Assembly: GCF_029784135.1 (NCBI RefSeq)
Contig: NC_073745.1
Coordinates: forward strand, 54,163,755-54,227,754
Direction of reading: 5' to 3'
Source of the DNA: Toxorhynchites rutilus septentrionalis
Lineage: Eukaryota; Arthropoda; Insecta; Diptera; Culicidae
DNA length: 64,000 nt
Both the position numbers and the translations under genes were made by a program. Below are positions 22,544 to 32,886 of the stretch, one piece after another; position 1 is the stretch's first letter, and every line of letters starts with the position of its first letter. Below the pieces are notes generated by a model. That model worked only from the letters and a program-made list of their open reading frames with translations, did not search any database and was not told where the DNA came from.

Positions 22544-24515
22544 GGGTCTGTCAACATACCACGTGGACACAAAAAGCATGATTTTAGTCTCCCCCGCCCC
22601 CTTTCGTGGACAAGCGTGGACAATGACCAGACCCCTCCCCCTGTTGTCCATGTGGATATTCCTGAATATTTTTTAATTAAAAATTACCAACTATTCCAAC
22701 AAAATAAAGCATCATTTCAAAAAAGTAATGGTTTATAGGAATGTGGCTTCGATTCTGGACTACCCTACTTTTTTACCAGTTCCAACCCTAATCAATAACT
22801 TATGTAGATTGATCTATTCTAGGTAGAACTGCCGACGAATGGGCAGTATGTGAGTTTTATTGAGCTTAAACGAACAGCTACCTCTGCGTGGAGCGAGATT
22901 CAAATTTCCACATGCCATAGCTTGGCCGAATACGTTGTTTGGATAGATTGGAAACTAAGGATGACCTACGAATTATAAACTTATTGTAATTCGTGCGAAA
23001 TTTGTTGTTAATTTTGTAAAGAAGTGACAATTTTTTATTTTTTTTTCAAATTGTTCGAATTCCAATTCCTCGCGAAAGTGTACATTTTTGGAAAAAGTAA
23101 TGCAAGGGAAAAATTAAATCTTCACGTTCGTATGTCCGTTCTCAAAAAACATTTTTTACCGTGCAGAACTGTAGTCAAAAATAGGACCTCATTTTGAGGG
23201 ACTGTTTCGAAAGATGGCATACGAACGAGAGTTTTGGGATATAAAAACATCATTTTAAAACACATTATTCAGTAGATACACATCTAAAGTTTACAACGAA
23301 TTGAAAAAATCTTGTTTATCTTGCATTGTCATACAAATTATGCATCACTGCTCTTTGAAGGAAAAATAATTCCAACCAGTATGGCACCCATATCCGAACT
23401 AAATACGACCGCAAAGGGTTAACATGCAACTGTGTATCTATATAAAGATTATCATTATTTTGGTCATGACTTGCAACTAGAGTATGCATTTTGCATGTTT
23501 TATTTTGAAATGAAAAAAATGGCGACCCACGACCAGGAGCTCCAGCCATACTGGCTTTTGGAAGAAGATTGTTTGGATCGATTGGAGTAAGGCACAAAGA
23601 AATGACAGCCTGAAGTCTGAGCTATCCAACCTATTCAAGCAACAGCAAGCAAGTGAAGGATCACTGCGTGTGTGGGACCGTTTACTTGGAATGAGGTGGA
23701 CAATCTCGTCAAGATCGATGTTAAAAAAACTGCTGAGTCCTACGTCAATGTCTCGGAGGAGAACTTAAAGCCGTCACTCAGGAAAATGAATATTAAAGGC
23801 TATATTTTCCAACAGGACGATGATCCCGAGGACGCCTCGAAGGTTGCGAAACGCTATTTGCAGTCTAAAAAGATTAGAATGCTTGAGTGGACATCCCAGT
23901 CCCAAGACCCCAACTCCATTGAACAACTATGCACAGTACTGGATGAAAAAATCCAATTGAAGTTTTATATAAATTTGAAAATAAATACAAACAATGGCTT
24001 CTTTACATCCTTTCCATTGTAAGAAATTCGTTCATTTTCAAAAACAAAATCATGAAAAAGTATTTTGCGTAATGCTGTTTACTTTTTTCTTTCCAACACT
24101 GTACATAGGACATTTGATGAGTAATCGAGAAGCTCTTGATCAACCTGATTCTTTGACACCAAATTGCTAGATATTTACTTCCGTAGCAATTTCATTTTAA
24201 GCATCTTCAAAAACTACGAATTCTACCATTGTGTTCACACTGACAAGTATTTGAAAAAAAAAAAACATCAGGCAGCTCAACCTTTTTATTGTTAAATATG
24301 CAGAACAAGCATGAAGGAAAGTTTGAAAGTTCTTGAAAATGAAAAACAGATTTCGTTGATTTTTAAATATAGATGTGATTGTTTTTCTCAAACATTTATT
24401 TCACGTATCCACGTGGACGTTGGCTGTACCCCTACCCCCCACACCATGGACAATCGTGAACATTTTCGTAACCCCTACCCCCCTAAAGTTATCCACGTGG
24501 TATGTGGACAACCCC
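22544..24515. mobile_element. Element with GGGTCTGTCAACATACCACGTGG ends and TTA target duplication
   Basis: The left terminus reads GGGTCTGTCAACATACCACG. The inverted right terminus GGGGTTGTCCACATACCACG matches at most positions. TTA flanks both sides (22541-22543; 24516-24518), a 3-bp duplication as in PIF/Harbinger elements. Subterminal CCACGTGGAC and GTGGACAA motifs repeat on both sides with C-rich tracts between. The middle is occupied by a Tc1-type transposase fragment, so the original element was probably a short MITE. Confidence 0.7.
23640..23975 (+). pseudogene. Tc1 (DD34E) transposase C-terminal half, decayed
   Basis: The frame contains NEVDNLVKIDVKK...SYVNVSEENLKPSLRKMNIKG, then the second catalytic block FQQDDDPED and, 34 residues after its Asp, the Glu of NSIEQLCTVLDEKIQ. 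This is the DD34E spacing of Tc1 elements. The residues around the triad have drifted (relatives read FQQDNDPKH and SPDLNPIEHLW). The N-terminal half upstream (23480-23640) survives only as scraps. It lies inside the GGGTCTGTC-ended element. Confidence 0.78.
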
Positions 24516-24553
24516 TTATATTGTTGGCATAAGACAATACGGAGGTTCTGATA

Positions 24554-24859
24554 CAGTAGCTCAGATCACCGCGGATCATAAAAATCACGGATAACGCAAT
24601 AAATGACTAACAATCAGGAGCAAACACAAAAGAATATGTATTTCAGCATGAAAACTATGTTTTATCAATACAGAAATTATTAAACTATCCATCCGTAAGG
24701 TCGTGTACACCATTGGTCAAAAAATGCGAAAGTCATGAACAAAACAAAAGAATAGAAACAACCTACCACTTATTGACTACCACTTATTGACTTATTGAGA
24801 AAACCTGATTCATATAATTACTATGGAACTCGCTTTCGCGGATCATCCGCTCGCAGATA
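24554..24859. mobile_element. Pogo-type MITE remnant, left end only
   Basis: Starts CAGTAGCTCAGATCACCGCGG after TA (24552-24553). The interior (AAAACTATGTTTTATCAATAC; TTAAACTATCCATC) matches the complete 315-bp MITE at 35025-35339. The right terminus expected as GGTTCTACTG is missing; sequence runs into the Tc1-like element at 24860 after CGCGGATCATCCGC. Confidence 0.75.
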
Positions 24860-26110
24860 ACGGGTGTTAAATAAAAAATGAGAATTTTTTCAATCACATA
24901 TAATTTTTTTTTCTTTTTCATCGATTTCAGTATTTTTTATTAATAACATAATGTATTTTCTTCAAAAAAATGTCAGTGAATGTTTGAGTGAAGGCCTGTT
25001 GTTCGACGCAACTTTGTCGCGATGCTCTCACAAGAACGTTGTACGGTTCTACGAAACGCATTTCCAGCAAGGATATAAGTGACGAACCAGCCAAATGAGT
25101 TGAAAGTCACTATAATACAGATAAAAAAAAAAAATTTCCAGCAAGGAAAAAAGTTCACGGTGGCACATTTTAAAGAAGAAAATGTACCTGTCAGTACGGT
25201 ATATCGTATCCTGGGTTCCCTGAACGTAGAGTGGAAGGTCGGAAGTGGTCGTCCGGTGACGATAATGACGAAGCAGAGGAAGACATCGTTGAAGAAGCTG
25301 TTTGACAACAAGGACGCAACCAGCCTGCGTGACGCCGGTCGGAAATATGGCTGCTCCCACGTATTGATCCATCGGACCCTCAAGATGGAAGGAATCGTCT
25401 GCAGGAAGAAGACGAGGTCGCCGGAGTACACGGAGGAGCAGATTGAGACGGTTAAATCACAGTGTCGGTGGATGACCAAAAAATACCGCGGGACGTCTTT
25501 CGTTTTGGACGACGAAAGCTATTTTCCGCTGTCCGAAACGCATATTCCAGGAAATGATAATTACTACTCCAGAGACAAGTCATCCACACCGCCTGAAGTG
25601 AAATACAAGTTCAAGCACAAGTTTGAAAAAAAGGTTATGTTGTACAACGCCATTTCCGACCGGGGCATTTCAAAGCCTTGGTTTGAGCCGAGCGGTCTGG
25701 CTATCAACCAACAAATCTATCGAGAAGAGTGCCTCGATAAAATTTTGCTGCCGTTCCTGAACGAGCATCACGCGGATGGGAAGTACGTCTTCTGGCCGGA
25801 CAAGGCGTCTTCCCATTACGCCAAGAAGACGCTGGCGTATCTTGAGGAGAAAAAGATACCGTTCACGAAGCAACTGACTACAAGAATCCGGAATTGTATC
25901 CGGAAAATGGAAGTGCCGTACAACGTTCTTGTGAGAGCATCGCGACAAAGTTGCGTCGAACAGCAGACCACGGCCCTTACTCAAACATTCACTGACATTT
26001 TTTTGAAGAAAATACATTATGTTATCAATAAAAAATACTGAAATCGATGGAAAAAAAAATAATTTTTATATGTGATTGCAAAAAATTCTCATTTTTTATT
26101 TAACACCCGT
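24860..26110 (+). mobile_element. Tc1/mariner-type transposon with unusually long inverted repeats
   Basis: 1251 bp between TA dinucleotides (24858-24859 and 26111-26112). Ends read ACGGGTGTTAAATAAAAAAT on both sides. The inverted repeat continues far beyond the usual 20-50 bp: 24860-25046 pairs with 25916-26110, about 190 bp with small differences. The right copy includes the last 126 bases of the transposase reading frame, so the left arm is an inverted copy of the gene's 3' end. It sits in copy 3 of the CACT-ended element. Confidence 0.9.
25079..26041 (+). pseudogene. DD37-type Tc1/mariner transposase lacking the third catalytic residue
   Basis: A 320-codon frame remains open. Residues about 20-120 hold helix-turn-helix DNA-binding motifs (FKEENVPVSTVYRIL; SLRDAGRKYGCSHVLIHRTL) with a GSGRP linker. 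The first catalytic Asp is in FVLDDESYF (about residue 143) and the second in VFWPDKASSHYA (about 236). The segment that should carry the third acidic residue (N-P-x-x-x-P-x-x-R-P-I-E/D in relatives) is missing after KIPFTKQL. From there on the frame is shifted against relatives: the alternative frame reads CESIATKLRRTADHGPYSNI. A deletion plus frameshift therefore killed the enzyme while leaving a long ORF. Confidence 0.85.
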
Positions 26111-26959
26111 TAATCGGCGGGAAAATGTAGCTGATATTGGGCTCACGAATCATGGTTCTGTATGACATATCTGTTTATTAGTACGGTAGAAAACGACTAT
26201 AGATTGGTAGCATTTACCAAAAAAAATATTTATATTTACTAATTATTTCTCTTAGTGTACAGATTCTGGAGACTGGAAAAACAGTAGAAATACAGAGGCG
26301 CTCTGCTGTGAAAAGAATGAAATGGAACCATCGTTCTCTCGGACGTCTGAAGCAAAATAGTGAATTTATCAACTGAGTCTGAAGAGCCCATTCTCCATGA
26401 GAGGAATTCAGCGGCTTGGCATTTTGGGTGACTTGCATTGAACAACATATAACATGAACTTGAGTACAGAGTCAAAAGTATTGTAAAACGAGTTTCGAGT
26501 ACTTTTTGACAGATAAAATTTGATCAACGTGTACGTGTACTTACATATTCGACACAAAACATGACAAGCAAATGTTCAGTCATTGGTGCATGATTAGGTT
26601 ACCTTAAATGTTTCAGTCGATTTCTTTCCATGTTCGATGTTTGACTTATTTGCCACTGTCGATGATTGAAGAGTAAAAAAAACAAAATAGCGTTTGCATC
26701 AAATTCAAAACTAACTTTATTTGTCAAAAAGTGTCAAATAATTGACCTCCGGACAAATGGCGTACGGCCATCATTTCGATGACGAGTATCTACACCGTGT
26801 CCAATATATTAAATTCCAAAGCGCCGCATCCGTAGTAAGGTACTTGCAAACTACGACATGTTTTCATAGAGAAATGCGTTAATATTTACGCCTTATTATA
26901 TAAGACGAATATTTTGCTGAACGTCGTAAACCCAATCATTGAAAGACCGTACAGGAATG

Positions 26960-27320
26960 ATCATAACGCGTTTCAGCAGGATAAAGAGCCTTCTCATACT
27001 TTGAATCTGGTTCAGAACTGGTGTCGGGAAAATTTGACCGACTTTTTGACAGAAGATGAATGGTTTCTTAGTTGACCAGATCTAAACCCCTGGAGTTACT
27101 TTGCATGGTCACACATGCTGTCAAAGGTAAACTCACAAAATGTGTCTATTTTGGCTCAATTCAAAGCCGTGATCCTTCGATTTTCAGACGTTTCTGTGAA
27201 AATCGTGCAGGCGGCACCTGCGACGGGTTTGAGAAACGTTAGAAATAATCAAATATGTCAATACTGTAAATGTTCAACATAATATTACTTTTTATTCAAA
27301 ACAAAAACCAAAAAAAATCT
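26960..27320 (+). pseudogene. Tc1/mariner-type transposase fragment
   Basis: The plus strand reads FQQDKEPSHTLNLVQNWCRE and, after one stop, PDLNPWSYFAWSHMLSKV, which are the second and third catalytic blocks of a DDE transposase (FQQD(x)(x)PxH ... SPDLNPxDY). It continues to about 27240 with VSILAQFKAVILRFSD. The upstream half (26690-26960) is too decayed to read. It lies on the gene-distal side of the KCNQ 3' end. Confidence 0.65.
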
Positions 27321-27599
27321 GAATATCTAATGTAAAATAATTGAATTAATATGATTTGTATGATACAAAACAAACTGGAGACTGGAGACAGTCCGTGCAG
27401 AAATTTCGCTAAGTGTTTTTGTTGGAAAATTTTGAAAAATTCGATACTTTTCGTGAGCCTAATTCATTTTCGATCATTGTTTAGTGTATTCTGTGAGACG
27501 GTAGGTGGCTTTGTTGCTCATCAATGCTTGTTTTTTAAATTTCGGGTCAGTTCGGGTTAACACCGACACCTGATTTGTGTTTCACTAACAGGTAAAATG

Positions 27600-27930
27600 C
27601 GTTTTTTGTGGATGTCTCGTGTTTATGTTTCGAAGACACAACGGCAGAGCTGGACTCAAATTCAGCTGAACACAGCCATTACCAACGTTGATAAGAGCAT
27701 ATCAACAGAAAAGGCTCATCATCCACATCTCCGGTGGATGAGCAAGCTGGGATCAAAGCTATATTTACTCCGGACCAGGAGCAGGAGTTTGTCTACACCA
27801 TTCCCCAACATTGAATGTCAAACAAAAAGCCAACATTCGGTGCGACGGCCATTTCGACACGCAAGACTCACCCCGGCTGTATTACTATGTTCGTTTCTGT
27901 CGGAAAACAACAAAGAGAATTAATGAAAAA
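27600..27930 (+). pseudogene. Possible pogo/Tigger-like transposase scrap
   Basis: One plus frame around 27720-27820 reads V-D-E-Q-A-G-I-K-A-I-F-T-P-D-Q-E-Q-E-F, which is like the segment of CENP-B/Tigger-type transposases just after the DNA-binding domain (F(T/S)P(x)(Q/E)E). The following sequence breaks frame. Too short for a firm call; it could be unrelated. Confidence 0.3.
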
Positions 27931-28055
27931 CCGGAAAATGCTTTCACTCGCCTAAAGAAAAAGAACTGAAGATACAAACTAACACTCTATGCACTCGTGA
28001 GATAAGATAGGTTTTCGTTTGCGTGATCCGATTTATGTTTTAACTTCCGCACTAG

Positions 28056-29337
28056 TTTATTTTTTTTGCCACGGTACTTGTCGAACTAGTTCAACCTCGT
28101 AGTAAACTTGTTTTTGTGGTTTCATTCCGTGGGATGATACTGGTTCGACTTATTTTCACGAGAGGTTGAGCGAAAATTCTCCTGATTTAGTATTTTAGAG
28201 AATTACAGACTTGTTTGGTTGTGGTCGGTTATAGTTTGGTCCTGGATTACACTGAAGAGGTATGCTCGGGTGAGTGCTGGATCCGTCACAGTTTTGAGCT
28301 ATTAGATGGCTGATTACATGTTGCGGGGAGAAGTATTGGTATAATCATTTAATCGCAATTTTCAGTATATGAGAGTTTTTTTTTGTTGAAAACGAAAGAT
28401 CAAGAAATTTGTAGAAATTTACTAAAAAGTAATGAACACAATAATTCCAAGAGGAAACACTTCAGATCCAGCTGTCCACATTCATAAAAACCCATTCGAT
28501 CAATTAGAATAATGGGTGTGTAATCGTAATCTCAACTGGCAAATGCAATCAATTTTAATTCCCATTCGAATTAATTACATTGAAAATAAGTGTTTAAACT
28601 TCCGAAAAACAGTTTCGCTTTGTATCATTTTACCTCTTCCCATTGATTACCAACATGTTTTTCGTTTTTATATTTGTAGAATTCCTTTTCGTTGCCAATT
28701 CCTGTCAGTTAATTTTGACGTCTTCAACTTTGACGTCGTCACCCGAATGGAGACGAATTTCAGACGGATGGAAACCCTGCCTCTGCTGAAAAATCATTCT
28801 TCGTACATTATTCGTTCCACTGCTTTTGTAGGCCTTTTTGAAATTTCTCTGGTTCGTTTTTTCGACAATGTACAATAAGTTTTGTGGTTAAGTTTTCGTT
28901 TCTTGCTTTTGTCTCATTCTCTCTATCGCTCGTTTCACATGCTATCCTTTCCTCGGGAATTTCACTTTTCATATTTTACTGCCGTAGGATAAGTTGTTCC
29001 GCTTGGGTTTAAATATTGTGCAGTGTTTTGAAATATACGCTTAGTTTCGTTATTTTTCACTTATTCATTTAGCTTGCTTGATAGTAAATGCAGATTTTTC
29101 TCTTATTCATCTTCCTATTTTGTGATAGATCATTTTACGCTAATAGCTAATTAAGAGTTAAATTTGTTAAAAATTATTATTAGATTATCTACTTCTAAAG
29201 ACTGCTCACTTAAGTTAGACTCTTTTTCGTCCATTTGCTTTTGTCCCGTGGATTGTCCTTCAGCAGACCGACGCTCTAAGCTAGTATTAAAGGTAAACGA
29301 CTCACAGATCATAGCCTTCGGTTGATTAAATCCAATA
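28056..29337 (-). other. KCNQ: Probable 3' untranslated region of KCNQ
   Basis: The 1.3 kb downstream (minus strand) of the KCNQ stop codon has no recognisable transposon, unlike almost all surrounding DNA, and is AT-rich. An AATAAA on the minus strand occurs at about 28061-28056 (TTTATT on plus) and would serve as a polyadenylation signal. The extent is inferred; RNA data would be needed to place the cleavage site. Confidence 0.45.
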
Positions 29338-29896
29338 TTATACATCGTCTTCGAGGCATTTGGTTAGCGTTGGTGAGTTTGCTTGCGAGGGTGCCGGTGG
29401 CAATTGCAGCGGTGACATGCAGCTGATACTGGTTATATGGTGCAGAACTGGCTGCTGCAGTTGCTGTTGTTGTTGCTGATGCTGCTGCTGCTGCTGCGAC
29501 TGTTGCTGGCAGGGAAACATTTGCGCTTGAATGGGGGGTAATATCATCTTCTGCTGCATCGTCATTGAGTTGATAGCGTGGGTTAATTGATCTAATTTCT
29601 TATCCATCACAGATAGTTGCTGCTCGACACGGTACAGCCGAGCTCCGACTGTCATCGGTTTGACGTTTCCGACCCGGTCAATACCGGCTAGGTAGCTGCC
29701 CGGTTTGCCCAGGGTTTGGTCCAGCCGTCGCTGGAGCTCCTTGATGCGGACCATCATGTTCAGGTGCCCCTGGGAGTACTGCTCGATCACGTCCCGGACA
29801 TCGTACGGTTTGCGGGCCTGCTGGAACTTGCGCCGCGCCACGAAGTATTTGATCTTTCGAATCGCACGGATTGCGTTTCGATGGGCTTCCGTCAAT
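29338..29896 (-). CDS. KCNQ: KCNQ (Kv7) potassium channel, terminal coding exon
   Basis: Encodes 185 residues plus a split codon. The protein is the C-terminal cytoplasmic part of a voltage-gated K+ channel that acts as a tetramer in the plasma membrane and is regulated by calmodulin and PIP2. LTEAHRNAIRAIRKIKYFVA (residues 1-20) is helix B. YDVRDVIEQYSQGHLNMM plus VRIKELQRRLDQ (31-60) is helix C, nearly identical to KCNQ channels from fly to human. ARLYRVEQQLSVMDKKLDQL (85-104) is the helix D coiled coil. A Gln-rich run (about 129-150) and a Pro/Ser tail end in CLEDDV and TAA (29340-29338). The exon opens after a CGTTCCAG acceptor; its first base completes the Gln codon begun in the exon at 45883. 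Confidence 0.96.
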
Positions 29897-30199
29897 CTGG
29901 AACGAAGATATGTTAGACGGTTAGTATCATTTGGAGAAGATCGTCTTGTTCTCGAGGTTCTCGAGACAATATGGGGAAAAAATTTAATTTTTGGGAATCA
30001 AAACAATACAAATTATTGAATACCGCATAAAATACTATAAAATATGCAATTTTGACACAGAGCTAGAAGAGCACCATGTGTTCTTAATCCTGTTATCCGA
30101 ATATGGTCTCAGGGAATCATGAGCCGGTTCCTTGGAAGTAAATAATGTTAGTTTTTTGTTCGATTTAGGCAGCATGAAATTTTTGGGCGTGATTTCATT

Positions 30200-30412
30200 T
30201 CAGTTATTTATGAAAAATGTAAGTCCAAGATGGCGGCCACCACAAAATGGCGGATTACATATTTTCTCAGAACCCCATCAATATGCGTATCAAATGAAAG
30301 GGCTTGACCAGTAGAACACAGTTATTTATAAAAAATTCAAATCCAAAATGGCGGCCACTACAAGATGGCGGATTACATATTTTCTCAGAACCCCATCAAT
30401 ACCACTTTGTTG
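30200..30412. repeat. Tandem repeat, unit about 120 bp, with GATGGCGGCC motifs
   Basis: Two adjacent units run from AAGATGGCGGCCACCAC (30221) and AAAATGGCGGCCACTAC (30346). Each contains a second ATGGCGGATTACATATTTTC and the shared phrase TCAGAACCCCATCAATA. The array ends at a GACGTAAAACTACG near-palindrome (30414). A more decayed relative lies at 40690-41100. AAGATGGCGGCC equals the consensus bound by YY1/Pleiohomeotic proteins, although function is not shown. Confidence 0.75.
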
Positions 30413-30477
30413 ACGTAAAACTACGCTGCTATTTTGTTCAAGTCGTTTGTTAATAACTTTGTATTAACACACACACA

Positions 30478-31041
30478 TGCCGTGGAGCTGCCGGCTTAGA
30501 ATGGCGTTCCGGGTTTTGATCCCTGTCCCTGTCGTAAGAGGCGACTAATCGGGTGACAACGCGAGTAAGGGCGCGGTAAAACCCTAGGGAGCTAGCGCGG
30601 GGGAAATACCGCGACACACAGTGAAGGAAGGAATGCCAACGGGCATATTAGGATCGACGCCAGTTAGATTCTAATTACGGCATACTGGTAATAACGACAC
30701 ATGACTGATTTGGAATGATTTGGAAGGACGCTATAGGGCTGATAGCCGCGCTATTCCATTACTTTATTAGAGCAGGGTGACACCTTCTTGAAACGGCTAG
30801 CGGGTTAATGGCGTGACTGCCTCCGTCCCGTTAAAAACCTGGCAGGCCTTCAGGTACGTTCAAAACTCGTTGATCGTGTGGGCATGTAGCATTCCTGTCT
30901 TGCGCTGATCCGGCTCTGAGCACGGTACCCCATGAAGGACCGTGCCAACCCTCTGCATGGCCTCCCTGCTTGCATAGACAACCATGGGATCACTCAAGCG
31001 ACTGCACATTCCGAGTGGAGATAGCGGCCTGAAGGTGGGAC
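30478..31041 (+). mobile_element. 5' region of an R1-type non-LTR element next to a CA repeat
   Basis: Begins at an (AC)n stretch and continues with GCTTAGAATGGCGTTCCGGG and CCCTGTCGTAAGAGGCGACTA, a GC-richer leader unlike the neighbourhood. It has no ORF. It is separated by the hAT insertion from R1-like coding sequence that resumes at 35530, suggesting one element split by the hAT. R1-clade elements that target CA-rich repeats are known, which fits the left edge, but the connection is inferred. Confidence 0.5.
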
Positions 31042-32060
31042 TAGCGATTGCATTACCGTGCCAAAATTTCAATAACCGGTGGTTATTCGGTACTGAAAAT
31101 TTCATTACCGGTAAAACCGGTAAAATACCGGTAAAAAGCATACTTTAAAATAAACCATTTTCTTATAGAAATGGCTTTTATTTATAACTAGGTGACCCGG
31201 CAAACTTCGTCCCGCCCAAAATTTATTTTTCGTTATCACATTCACGTTCAAAATCTCGTTCAAGATTTTTCAACCACTTGCAAATAACATGTTTATCCGT
31301 TACATGGAATAAATGTTTGATACAGAAAATATGATAGAATAAAGACAGCCCTAAATCGGACAATTCCTTTCTCGAACTTTGCTCTTATCAACACGTTCGG
31401 TGATCCATTTTTATTCATATAGATAGAAGAAGATATAGAAGTGTGTTTTATCACATTAAAAAAAATTTCAGTTGTCTTAACGGTTGAAATATGTGTATTA
31501 TTTTTACGGGACCCCCTCTCCATTTCAGAGAAGGGATAGGTGTCATACCATCATGAAAATATTTCTCATATTCAAAAACCTTCACATGCCAAATTTGGCG
31601 AGTTATGCAGAAATTTGTGTTTCTTTTGTATGGTAGCCTCCCCTTAGAGGAGAGGGAGGAGTGTCGAACCACCATAAAAACATGTGCCAAATTTGGTTCC
31701 ATTTGCTCGATCAGTTCTCGAGTTATGCAGAAATTTATGTTTCATTTCTATGGCTATTTCTATCTCTAATTTGGTTTCATTTGCTTGATTAATTCGCGAG
31801 TAATGCAGAAATTTGTGTTTCATTTGTATGGCAGCCCCCCTCCCTGAGAGAGGGGGGAGGAGTATCTAACCACCATAGAAACATTTATTGCATCCTAAAA
31901 CCTCCGCATGCCAAATTTTATTTCGTTTGCTTGATTAATTCTCGAGTAATGCAGGGTCTCAAACTATCATAAGAACCTTCCCCGACCCCAAAAACTCCTA
32001 CATACCAATTTTCATGTCGATCGGTTCAGTCGTTTCCGAGTCCATAAGAATCAGATAGTT

Positions 32061-32860
32061 AGAAAGTCAGAAAGACAGAAAGACAGAAAGACAGAAAGAC
32101 AGAAAGACAGAAAGACAGAAAGACAGAAAGACAGAAAGACAGAAAGACAGAAAGACAGAAAGACAGAAAGACAGAAAGACAGAAAGACAGAAAGACAGAA
32201 AGACAGAAAGACAGAAAGACAGAAAGACAGAAAGACAGAAAGACAGAAAGACAGAAAGACAGAAGACAGAAAGACAGAAATACACAAAGACAGAAAGACA
32301 GAAAGACAGAAAGACAGAAAGACAGAAAGACAGAAAGACAGAAAGACAGAAAGACAGTAAGACAGAAAGACAGAAAGACAGAAAGACAGAAAGACAGAAA
32401 GACAGAAAGACAGAAAGACAGAAAGACAGAAAGACAGAAAGACAGAAAGACAGAAAGACAGAAAGACAGAAAGACAGAAAGACAGAAAGACAGAAAGACA
32501 GAAAGACAGAAAGACAGAAAGACAGAAAGACAGAAAGACAGAAAGACAGAAAGACAGAAAGACAGAAAGACAGAAAGACAGAAAGACAGAAAGACAGAAA
32601 GACAGAAAGACAGAAAGACAGAAAGACAGAAAGACAGAAAGACAGAAAGACAGAAAGACAGAAAGACAGAAAGACAGAAAGACAGAAAGACAGAAAGACA
32701 GAAAGACAGAAAGACAGAAAGACAGAAAGACAGAAAGACAGAAAGACAGAAAGACAGAAAGACAGAAAGACAGAAAGACAGAAAGACAGAAAGACAGAAA
32801 GACAGAAAGACAGAAAGACAGAAAGACAGAAAGACAGAAAGACAGAAAGACGGAAAGACA
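32061..32860. repeat. Octanucleotide tandem array (AGAAAGAC)n, about 100 copies
   Basis: About 800 bp of an 8-bp unit with very few variants: a one-base-short unit near 32263, AGAAATACACAAAG at 32276-32289, AGTAAGAC near 32356 and CGGAAAGAC at 32850. It lies at the position where the related Helitron at 42200-42730 has only CAGACAGACAGACATC, so it grew from that short repeat. Because 8 is not a multiple of 3, every reading frame cycles through all phases. The minus strand is open for 305 codons as repeated SFCLSVFL and the plus strand mostly as RKTERQKD. These are not genes. Confidence 0.97.
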
Positions 32861-32886
32861 GACAGACATCACTCCATTTTTATATA

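Larger units (their letters stand above)
22345..26257. repeat. CACT-ended TA-inserting element, copy 3, split by three further elements
   Basis: The left end CACTTAGAAAAATTCTCGG starts directly after the TA that also ends the pogo-like element. The right end ...ATTTCTCTTAGTG abuts TA (26258-26259). Core sequence is 22345-22543, 24516-24553 and 26111-26257, which align in order with the two halves of copy 1. The gaps are filled by the GGGTCTGTC-ended element, a pogo-type MITE remnant and a Tc1-like transposon. Confidence 0.75.

Noticed and set aside
28516..28878. Plus-strand 120-codon ORF
   Set aside because: No family resemblance and no splice or start context; it lies in the presumed KCNQ 3' UTR on the opposite strand.
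29705..30019. Plus-strand 104-codon ORF
   Set aside because: Shadow of the conserved KCNQ helix B/C coding region on the opposite strand.
32061..32860. CRISPR-like or gene-like repeat array
   Set aside because: The units are 8 bp, without spacers, in a eukaryotic intron. It is a simple satellite.
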